Assembly: GCF_000797465.1 (NCBI RefSeq)
Contig: NZ_JSWG01000008.1
Span: forward strand, 1-64,000
DNA: 64,000 bases
Direction: 5' to 3'
DNA from: Psychroserpens jangbogonensis
GTDB lineage: Bacteria; Bacteroidota; Bacteroidia; Flavobacteriales; Flavobacteriaceae
This document shows positions 57,338-64,000 of this stretch, in pieces. Below the pieces are notes generated by a model. It ran no database searches, had not been told where the DNA came from, and worked only from the letters and a program-made list of their open reading frames with translations. Position 1 is the stretch's first letter; every line of letters begins with the position of its first letter. The position numbers and the translations under genes were made by a program.

Positions 57338-58639
57338 TTATTGCTGTTCTTCTGTTATCACTCCAAATAGGGAATTACTGAATACAAGTAGCACAATTAA
57401 AAAATGCATTAAATAACTAAAAAAGTGTCCCATAACTGCTCCTTCTACACCATAGAGATCAATTAAATACACACTCGTTAAGTAAAGCATAATTACTAAG
57501 AAAATTTCAATAATTATAAATTGAGTAAACATCTTTTTTGCCAAGAATTGGTACGCGATTACAATTGATAGTACTTTTACAAAATCTCCTAATAATTGCC
57601 ACAAAAATAAATTTTCAACAGGTTGAAATTCTTCTGAGAACACTAGGTTTACGACAAATGGTCTTAAGAAATAGATCGCTATTAATCCTAAACCGAATAT
57701 TGGCATTACAGATTTATAGAATCCAAAAACTTCTTTTCTAAATTCCTTTTTACTATCAATTTCACTAAATCTAGGTATGATATAAAGCGTCATTATTGAC
57801 GTAACGAACATCAAATAATAATCTGAAATTCGATTCATGGCTTCCCAGTATCCAGCTTGCTTGATTCCTAGTTCTTCAATTAAAAAATTACGAATCATTA
57901 TTGAAGTAAACGGTAATGCAATAGCAGTAACCAAAGCCATTGTTGCATATGGCGCGAACGTTTTCAATACACTCAGACTCATATGTGATATCTTAATTTG
58001 AGGCATTAAATTTCTCCGATTGATAATACCGACAAGTGTAATTAAAAACAATAATGAAGGAGCAATCACTGCAGCAATTAATGCACCATCAATATGTTCG
58101 ATATAGATAAGATATAAGGTGACACTCAGTCCGAGAATCTGACCAATAATATTAATTATCAATAACATTTTAAAATTTGAAAACCCGTTCATTATTCCGA
58201 AACAGAACATATTCAAAGAATAAAATGGAAGTGCCAATGCTAATACCTGAATCACATAGCCATAGTTATAATTTGAAGAAAATAGAAAGTCATTTATAAA
58301 CTCCGCATTATAATAACACAAAAAAGACATTAAAATGGTTGAAAAGAACCCTAAGTAATAGGTCGTAGAAATCGTTTTACTTAACTCTAAAGCATCATCT
58401 TTACATTTAGCTACAGTTTTAACAAAGCCGTTGTAAAAGCCTAGAATAGCAAACGATTGTATGGCACTTAAAAAGTTTCTTAAATTACCAATAAGCGCCA
58501 TCCCTTCTACTCCAATAAAAATAGCGATTGCCTTAGAAGTTAAAATTCCAGCAATTATTTTGGTAGCAATAGTAGCCGAATTAAGATGTGCAACCTTAAA
58601 CAGCACATTGGTATTAATGTACTTAATAAGCTTTTTCAA
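57338..58639 (-). CDS. Wzx-like polysaccharide flippase (second)
   Basis: 433 residues, about 12 helices. Shares motifs with its neighbour: TIATKIIAGILTSKAIAIFIGVEGMALIGN, RISDYYLMFVTSIMTLYIIPRFSEI and FLWQLLGDFVKVLS. It immediately abuts the aminotransferase gene (start 58639, stop 58640), so it belongs to the minus-strand unit with the amino-sugar genes. Confidence 0.85.
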   Translation of the reverse strand: MKKLIKYINTNVLFKVAHLNSATIATKIIAGILTSKAIAIFIGVEGMALIGNLRNFLSAIQSFAILGFYNGFVKTVAKCKDDALELSKTISTTYYLGFFSTILMSFLCYYNAEFINDFLFSSNYNYGYVIQVLALALPFYSLNMFCFGIMNGFSNFKMLLIINIIGQILGLSVTLYLIYIEHIDGALIAAVIAPSLLFLITLVGIINRRNLMPQIKISHMSLSVLKTFAPYATMALVTAIALPFTSIMIRNFLIEELGIKQAGYWEAMNRISDYYLMFVTSIMTLYIIPRFSEIDSKKEFRKEVFGFYKSVMPIFGLGLIAIYFLRPFVVNLVFSEEFQPVENLFLWQLLGDFVKVLSIVIAYQFLAKKMFTQFIIIEIFLVIMLYLTSVYLIDLYGVEGAVMGHFFSYLMHFLIVLLVFSNSLFGVITEEQQ

Positions 58640-59743
58640 TTAATAACGATTTAGGGCATTAATAACAGTTTGAACCTCTTCATTTGTCATTACAGGACTT
58701 ATTGGTATACTTACCACAGTCTCATGAATAGATTCTGTTACAGACAAATATAGTGTTTTATAAGTCGAGAAGGCCTCTTGCTTATGAGGCGGAACAGGGT
58801 AATGAATAAGATAACCTATTTGATTACGCTCTAAATATGTTGTAAAATCTAACCTATCTTTTACACGAACTACAAACACATGAAACACATGGTTTTCAGA
58901 GTTGTTGTATTCGGGAAGTTCTATTTTATTATTCTGAATTTTCTCCAGATAGATTTTTGCAATATCACGTCGTCTATTATTGTCTTCATCGAGATGCTTA
59001 AGCTTTATGTTCAAAAAAACGGCCTGTAATTCATCTAAACGACTATTAATACCTAACGATTCATTTATATATTTTTTTGAGCTGCCATAATTACGTAACA
59101 GGCTTATCTTATGTGCTAATTCTGTATCATTAGTAGTTACAGCTCCTGCATCACCTAATGCTCCAAGGTTTTTAGTAGGATAAAAACTAAATCCAGCTGC
59201 ATCAGCCAAATTTCCCGCTTTTTTTCCTTCATTATCCAAAACAGCTCCATGTGCTTGAGCAGCATCTTCAACGACTAGTAGGTTATGGTTTTTTGCAATT
59301 ACATTTATGCTTTTCATATCTGCTAATTGACCATAAAGATGAACTACAAGAATCCCTTTTACTTTCGGACTAATGTGCTTTTCAATTTCAGAAGGTGATA
59401 TATTAAAACTAGCTTCATCAGGCTCCACAAACACAGGTTTTAAACCAGAATTAATAACTGACAAAATACTTGCTATATACGTGTTAGCAGGCACAAGAAT
59501 TTCATCATTTGGTTGCAACTTTCCAAGTTCTATATAGGCTTTGAAGATTAATGTTAGTGCATCTAATCCATTGGCTACTCCAACACAATGTTTTGTACTA
59601 CAGTACTTAGAAAAATTGGTTTCAAAGGTTTTAACCTCGTTTCCAAGAATATAATATCCTGAATCTAAAAAGGACTTGAACTTTGACGAATATTCGTCTT
59701 CAAATCTAGCGTTGACTTTATGTACATCTAAAAAAGGAATCAT
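58640..59743 (-). CDS. DegT/DnrJ/EryC1/StrS aminotransferase (dTDP-sugar type)
   Basis: 367 residues from ATG 59743 ([14 protein letters not shown]); a TTG 6 bp upstream is possible. PLP aminotransferase with lysine K191 in [16 protein letters not shown] and [10 protein letters not shown]. Together with the FdtA-like isomerase it would aminate a 3-keto-6-deoxyhexose. It starts inside the stop of the previous gene (ATGA). Confidence 0.9.
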   Translation of the reverse strand: MIPFLDVHKVNARFEDEYSSKFKSFLDSGYYILGNEVKTFETNFSKYCSTKHCVGVANGLDALTLIFKAYIELGKLQPNDEILVPANTYIASILSVINSGLKPVFVEPDEASFNISPSEIEKHISPKVKGILVVHLYGQLADMKSINVIAKNHNLLVVEDAAQAHGAVLDNEGKKAGNLADAAGFSFYPTKNLGALGDAGAVTTNDTELAHKISLLRNYGSSKKYINESLGINSRLDELQAVFLNIKLKHLDEDNNRRRDIAKIYLEKIQNNKIELPEYNNSENHVFHVFVVRVKDRLDFTTYLERNQIGYLIHYPVPPHKQEAFSTYKTLYLSVTESIHETVVSIPISPVMTNEEVQTVINALNRY

Positions 59744-60660
59744 AACCAAATGTCATTTAAACGATTATAGTTTTTAGTACTCATTTTATAAAAATCATGG
59801 CTTATAGCTCTAGCTCCAAAACTTTCCTTCCATTTTAATAACCCACGATTAACTTGCTGTCCTTGATTTTCGTTAGAAATACCAAAACTAAAATAGCGTT
59901 TGTGTTTAAATTCAGTATGAATCAATTGATCAAAAATGGCATCCAATCCTGCTAAATCCTTTTTTGAATCTAGAGTTGATATATATTGTGCATGCACAAC
60001 TTGATCAGTCTCAAAAACAGTAACTCCAGCAATAATCACATCATCATGATACGCATTAAACTGTCTAATGTGTTTTGGGAATTTGGTCTTTAAGCTATTT
60101 ATATCTTCAACATTGTGTGTTGGTAATGCTTCATGTCGTTCTTTTAAATTCGGAATAAGAATCATATTAAAAAACGCTTCACAATCTTCTACTTCTTTTA
60201 CTACAACCTGATTTGATATTGCTTTCTTTAAGTTTCGTTTTCGATTTGAAGAGGTGATTTTCAATGGTTCCCTAAAATCTATTACTGTAGAAATGTCTTT
60301 TCTAATAATTTGTGCATCTGTTTTAAATAACAAAAAATCCATTTCATCACTAGGCAACATATGATATATCTTAGGTAGCAATTTCAACTCGAGGTTATCA
60401 AAATTGTTTTCATTTAAATATTTCAAAAGAATTTTAAATGCTTCTAAAACATCTTCAAATTTACAGTCTTTCTTAAGTAGTAAACCTCCATAACTTAAAC
60501 CTTGATGAGAGTATACATGACTGCCTTTGCTATTTGCCGGAAGCAATGCAAAAAGATCGTTGCCTTTATACAACATTAAAGAAAAGTCATTGAATCTATC
60601 ACTATGATAGTCCATGAAGTCTCTTTGAAATAAAAATGTAGCATTTTTAGAGGTTGCCAC
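59740..60660 (-). CDS. GNAT/FemAB-like acyltransferase
   Basis: 306 residues from GTG 60660. The sequence resembles Acetyltransf_6/FemAB-like enzymes ([56 protein letters not shown]). Protein-like coding continues upstream in frame to an ATT at 60729 (IKYQFIITVKPYHSEFKDHW), with no ATG, GTG or TTG. It may N-acylate the amino sugar made by the neighbouring aminotransferase. Overlaps that gene by 4 bp. Confidence 0.75.
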   Translation of the reverse strand: MATSKNATFLFQRDFMDYHSDRFNDFSLMLYKGNDLFALLPANSKGSHVYSHQGLSYGGLLLKKDCKFEDVLEAFKILLKYLNENNFDNLELKLLPKIYHMLPSDEMDFLLFKTDAQIIRKDISTVIDFREPLKITSSNRKRNLKKAISNQVVVKEVEDCEAFFNMILIPNLKERHEALPTHNVEDINSLKTKFPKHIRQFNAYHDDVIIAGVTVFETDQVVHAQYISTLDSKKDLAGLDAIFDQLIHTEFKHKRYFSFGISNENQGQQVNRGLLKWKESFGARAISHDFYKMSTKNYNRLNDIWL

Positions 60661-60743
60661 GAATTCATCCCAATGATCTTTAAATTCTGAATGATATGGT
60701 TTGACTGTAATAATAAACTGATATTTAATAATGATTGAAAATA

Positions 60744-62237
60744 CTAATTTAAGATGGTTTTAAAAACTACATTTCCATTCTGATCTATTAATTCATATAC
60801 ATCAAAAGGTGCGTCTTTTTTTATAATACCATAACTTGAGTTATTTTCTAAAGCATTTAAATAACTTTTGTCATCACTAAGATATGAAAATAAAACCCTA
60901 AACAAATTGACATTAGATTTTAAATCTTTATCAACTTGAATATTACCATCAGGCCATTTTATGGCTAAGGCGCTTGAAAACATAGAATGCACTAAATCTT
61001 TATCAGATTGCTTTGTTTTTGATTGCTTCATATAATCAAATCCAACATATCCTCCATGATCAGCCATTATAATAATTATACCATTTGAGTCTTTATTTAC
61101 GATATAATTTACTAGATCTTTAATCCAAACATTTGCTTCCTTTATACGTTTTTGATATAATCTTTTTTCTTCTTCTTTTCCTTTAGATGACATATTATCG
61201 ACGCTAATATGACCTGGTAGATATCTTTCAATAAAAAAGAAATTATTGCCTTTATTAGAACTGTTTTCTAAAGCAATTTTAAAATCATGAGTAACATCTT
61301 TTTCGAAATCAAAACCTTTTGAAAAATAAGGAATCTCATTTAAATCAATGTTGCAATAATCAAATTTTAAATTAGGTCTATTAACTAAAAAATAAGGTGA
61401 ATCTACAATTAAGTGAGTTTTGTAATCATTATTTTTAAATATTGAATGTACAGGATTATTACCTGCAATCATATGTCTTGCTTTTCTCAACTCACCTCCT
61501 ATATTTTTTGAAAAATTATAATAATGATGCTTCATCATAAAAACAGACGCATTTGAATGCAATGTTGTAGTATAATTGCTTCTGTGATTCGAATACAATT
61601 TAAAATTTGAATCCAACAAAAAACTTTCAAAATCAGTGTTTTCAATTTCATATAAATCATTCCCTAATTCTGAAAAATTAGCATAACCATCTGGCTGAAT
61701 GAAATACACATTAGGGCTTTTTTTAAATACTACTTTTTCTATGTCATCTGGAAGTTGTTTCCATTCATTATTATAGGTTATTACATTATATACATCTGTG
61801 AACAATTGAAAAACAACAATTGACGCCATCAACAATTGAACTACAATTATTTTTTTATAAAATTTATAAAATTTGATAGTTAAGACTATAGACACTACAA
61901 TTGAAATAATTAAGTACATATAATTTACTCCAAAAACACTAATAATTATGAGAACAAAAAAACTACAGAAATTAACAAATGGTATTACATACTTCTTAAA
62001 CCTAATAAATGTTGAACTATTAGAAGTAATTAGTAAAAATAAGATCCCTAAGACTACTGGTATAACAATAAAAATACCAATAAATTCAAGTACTCTTTTT
62101 AGAGTTTCTATATAAGTAAAATTCAAGTTACAATAATGTAATAAAGGATAAAGACCCGAAGACACTCCTGCAATAATTGGTATTTGTTTCTTAGAATTAA
62201 CAAATGCTGAAATTATATGCCTTAATTTATTTATCAT
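60744..62237 (-). CDS. Membrane sulfatase-like (alkaline phosphatase superfamily) enzyme
   Basis: 497 residues: about four or five N-terminal transmembrane segments, then a periplasmic sulfatase-like domain with NVYFIQPDGYANF, TTTLHSNASVFMM (nucleophile region) and MADHGGYVGFD. The layout resembles LtaS/EptA-type phosphoglycerol or phosphoethanolamine transferases. The start overlaps the end of the methyltransferase by 11 bp. Confidence 0.8.
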   Translation of the reverse strand: MINKLRHIISAFVNSKKQIPIIAGVSSGLYPLLHYCNLNFTYIETLKRVLEFIGIFIVIPVVLGILFLLITSNSSTFIRFKKYVIPFVNFCSFFVLIIISVFGVNYMYLIISIVVSIVLTIKFYKFYKKIIVVQLLMASIVVFQLFTDVYNVITYNNEWKQLPDDIEKVVFKKSPNVYFIQPDGYANFSELGNDLYEIENTDFESFLLDSNFKLYSNHRSNYTTTLHSNASVFMMKHHYYNFSKNIGGELRKARHMIAGNNPVHSIFKNNDYKTHLIVDSPYFLVNRPNLKFDYCNIDLNEIPYFSKGFDFEKDVTHDFKIALENSSNKGNNFFFIERYLPGHISVDNMSSKGKEEEKRLYQKRIKEANVWIKDLVNYIVNKDSNGIIIIMADHGGYVGFDYMKQSKTKQSDKDLVHSMFSSALAIKWPDGNIQVDKDLKSNVNLFRVLFSYLSDDKSYLNALENNSSYGIIKKDAPFDVYELIDQNGNVVFKTILN

Positions 62238-63615
62238 TTTTAACTTTTAAAAAAAACATCACACGATGAGAACCCTCAATTGGTCTTTTTTCAATAAGAT
62301 CAAAGTGAGATAAATAACAATTTTCAAAATTTTCAATAGTATAAAAATCGAAATGGGCTTTAAATTCTCCTTTAGTATTCAGTAAACGTTGTACCCAAGA
62401 ATCCTCACGTTTTGGAAACTCAATAATTAAATTCTGAGAAAACGATGCGAAAAAATGAGCAGACATCTCAAATGGGACATTACCAGATAAAGTCATGTGA
62501 TGAATTACAGCCAATGCCGAAGTCACGTCAGGAGCATACTTTGCAATTCTTTCTATAAAGGATTGACGTTCTTTGTTTTCAAATCCTACAGCTGCTGAAG
62601 GATTAAGAACATCCAATACAAAAGGAAGCATATTACTTTCTTTGTTAGATTTAAGAGTTTTATGATTAAAGTCAACAGAATTATTATCGATATCACAAAC
62701 TAATGCCAATTCAAAATCGTGATTTATTTGTCTTACAAAAGTGCCATCATTTCCTCCTACATCAATGATTGATTTGGCATTGAGACTAGTAACCCAATTA
62801 TCAATTATCCTCGCTTTTTCTGTAAAAGCAGCATCTGTATAATTGGTTTTATCATAATAATTTCCCCATTCACTATGTTCTTTTAAAGACAACTTCTTTA
62901 TATAATCATACAGGGAAGTTATGATATTAAGTTGCGCTTTTTTAGACAACTTAGACTCCTTTGCTTCACCCTTATAGTCTTCATTGTGTTTGTCTTCAAA
63001 CTTAGCTAATAAGTGTATATTAGAATATAAAAAAGGATTCAACTTGGTCTTGAATGGCAACATTGACGATAGCATTTTTATTGGAATTCCATCAATGAAA
63101 TTGCTCATCAATTTTAAAGATTGAGCACCATGGAAATGAGCTAAGACTAGAGGTCCTAAAAAATGGGTTATAAACTGTTTATAAGCTCTCCAAGGCGAAT
63201 TGTCTTGATAAAAATCAAAAGACAAGGTGTCGACAAAAACGGCCTTTCCATTATGAAAAGCAACATTAAATGCCGTTGCATCTTTAAGAGAAAAATCGTT
63301 TTCTAAACAGTACTTCTGCAACTTTAAAGTAAGTAATGCTGCTTCTTTGTACTGATTAAAACTCCACTCATAAGGATAAGTTATAAAAGGAATTTGTTCA
63401 GGCTGAATTACAATTTCAGTATCAGAAGATGAAACTTCAGTATGCTTAATTAGTAAACCTGCTTTACTTAAGGTTTCAAATATATTAGCCTTTTTTAAAG
63501 CTTGATACTGTTTAAAATAAATAGGAAAGATACGACGCTTAACGATGCCTTCATCTATAAAAATATATCCTGAAGGATCACGAAAAGATGAAGAATGCCT
63601 AATGTTAGTCGTCAC
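62227..63615 (-). CDS. SAM-dependent methyltransferase with N-terminal extension
   Basis: 462 residues from GTG 63615 (MTTNIRHSSSFRDPSGYIFIDEG). The N-terminal half (about 1-240) looks kinase-like or capsule-specific (LKDATAFNVAFHNGKAVFVDTLSFDF). The C-terminal half is a class I methyltransferase (SIIDVGGNDGTFV). GTG start is inferred from an 11-bp overlap with the small membrane protein gene. Substrate unknown. Confidence 0.78.
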   Translation of the reverse strand: MTTNIRHSSSFRDPSGYIFIDEGIVKRRIFPIYFKQYQALKKANIFETLSKAGLLIKHTEVSSSDTEIVIQPEQIPFITYPYEWSFNQYKEAALLTLKLQKYCLENDFSLKDATAFNVAFHNGKAVFVDTLSFDFYQDNSPWRAYKQFITHFLGPLVLAHFHGAQSLKLMSNFIDGIPIKMLSSMLPFKTKLNPFLYSNIHLLAKFEDKHNEDYKGEAKESKLSKKAQLNIITSLYDYIKKLSLKEHSEWGNYYDKTNYTDAAFTEKARIIDNWVTSLNAKSIIDVGGNDGTFVRQINHDFELALVCDIDNNSVDFNHKTLKSNKESNMLPFVLDVLNPSAAVGFENKERQSFIERIAKYAPDVTSALAVIHHMTLSGNVPFEMSAHFFASFSQNLIIEFPKREDSWVQRLLNTKGEFKAHFDFYTIENFENCYLSHFDLIEKRPIEGSHRVMFFLKVKNDK

Positions 63616-63814
63616 TTGATTTTTTGTTTTCTATATCGGAATCTTCAATATTAATATCATCAAACAATTCATCCTCTTGTGACTTAGTAGCACCAAAGAA
63701 TAATTTGATCTTATACACTAGGTTCTTAGAAAACAAAAGCACTCCAGCTACTGCAGCAACAATAGCTTGAATTATCATTGCTCCCAACCCTGGATCAAAA
63801 TATAGAAAATACAT
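63605..63814 (-). CDS. Small membrane protein of the methyltransferase-sulfatase triplet
   Basis: 69 residues; MYFLYFDPGLGAMIIQAIVAAVAGVLLFSKNLVYKIKLFFG gives one or two transmembrane segments, followed by an acidic tail. No family is recognised. It starts the three-gene unit and overlaps the methyltransferase by 11 bp. Confidence 0.75.
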   Translation of the reverse strand: MYFLYFDPGLGAMIIQAIVAAVAGVLLFSKNLVYKIKLFFGATKSQEDELFDDINIEDSDIENKKSSDD

Positions 63815-63878
63815 TGTTTATTTTTTTGTAAATATACACAAGAGATTTAATAACCGACCACTAAATAAAATGTTACAT

Positions 63879-63913
63879 AAAAAAAGGAACCCAAAATTGG
63901 ATTCCTTTTTTTT
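63879..63913. terminator. Terminator of the gene entering from the right
   Basis: AAAAAAAGGAA / TTCCTTTTTTT stem with a 12-nt loop (partly paired) and T-runs on both sides, 19 bp downstream of the minus-strand stop at 63932. Confidence 0.75.
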
Positions 63914-63931
63914 AAATATTTAAATTTTCCT

Positions 63932-64000
63932 TTACATATTCTTATTACGTTTACGATCTACTTCCGTTAAGTAAATTTTACGTAATCTTATGAACTTAGG
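63932..64000 (-). CDS. C-terminal fragment of an unidentified gene (last 22 codons)
   Basis: Minus-strand frame ending TAA at 63934-63932 reads ...FIRLRKIYLTEVDRKRNKNM-stop. The gene begins outside the window. The basic tail does not identify a family; the terminator just downstream supports that it is a real gene end. Confidence 0.6.
   Translation of the reverse strand, partial: PKFIRLRKIYLTEVDRKRNKNM

Overview
The window is AT-rich chromosome from a member of the Bacteroidota, almost certainly a (probably marine) Flavobacteriaceae species. The evidence is a Flavobacteria-type giant secreted surface protein, putative promoters of the TTTG / TAnnTTTG type, genes that generally lack Shine-Dalgarno sequences with rpsU as the striking exception, and families typical of the group (DUF3467, DUF2851, CHU_C-like domain, plugless TonB-receptor-like barrel). 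I see no phage, IS element, CRISPR array or rRNA.

Layout. 1-4024 (-): 5' part of a giant RCC1/TSP3/DUF11 surface protein that runs off the left edge. 4025-4495: divergent regulatory region with two 14-bp palindromes exactly 21 bp apart, a longer inverted repeat and a minus-strand terminator-like hairpin. 4496-6461 (+): prfC and a small Fe-S protein. 6627-20188 (-): DUF3467 gene and the classic transcription/translation block tRNA(Thr-Tyr-Gly-Thr)-tuf-tRNA(Trp)-secE-nusG-rplKAJL-rpoBC. 20290-21812 (-): hpf, xerC-like recombinase, rpsU. 21925-29777 (-): outer-membrane-type protein, acyl-CoA dehydrogenase, HhH protein, Na+/alanine symporter, K+ channel, PspC, DUF2851. 29857-40066: CIA30, PLP enzyme, LolC/E-like permease, NamZ-type muramidase lipoprotein, two tandem paralogous secreted proteins, fatty acid hydroxylase family, thioredoxin-like protein without Cys pair, YkgJ protein, methyltransferase, amidohydrolase. 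40154-46419: envelope operon TPR protein-surface lipoprotein-plugless barrel, then ftsE divergently. 46416-63814: surface polysaccharide region (four glycosyltransferases, two Wzx-like flippases, sulfotransferase, FdtA-like isomerase, DegT aminotransferase, GNAT/FemAB-like transferase, two 2-oxoglutarate dioxygenases, methyltransferases, sulfatase-like membrane enzyme). 63932-64000: last 22 codons of another minus-strand gene.

How it works together. The left half is housekeeping. The right half looks like an envelope and exopolysaccharide locus: a dTDP-3-amino-sugar branch (isomerase and aminotransferase), sugar transfer, sulfation and possible hydroxylation or methylation, with export by flippases. 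Its genes point in many directions and come as overlapping pairs or triplets, which suggests modular assembly.

The least explained signals are two 3'-tail duplications: the last 45-48 bp of the DUF3467 and acyl-CoA dehydrogenase genes recur 85-107 bp downstream, each immediately behind a 7-bp-stem/3-nt-loop hairpin and with mostly or only synonymous differences. Others worth a look are the strong Shine-Dalgarno in front of rpsU, a heptad-periodic inverted repeat between rpoB and rpoC, and an acyltransferase-like gene whose homologous N-terminus begins at an apparent ATT codon.
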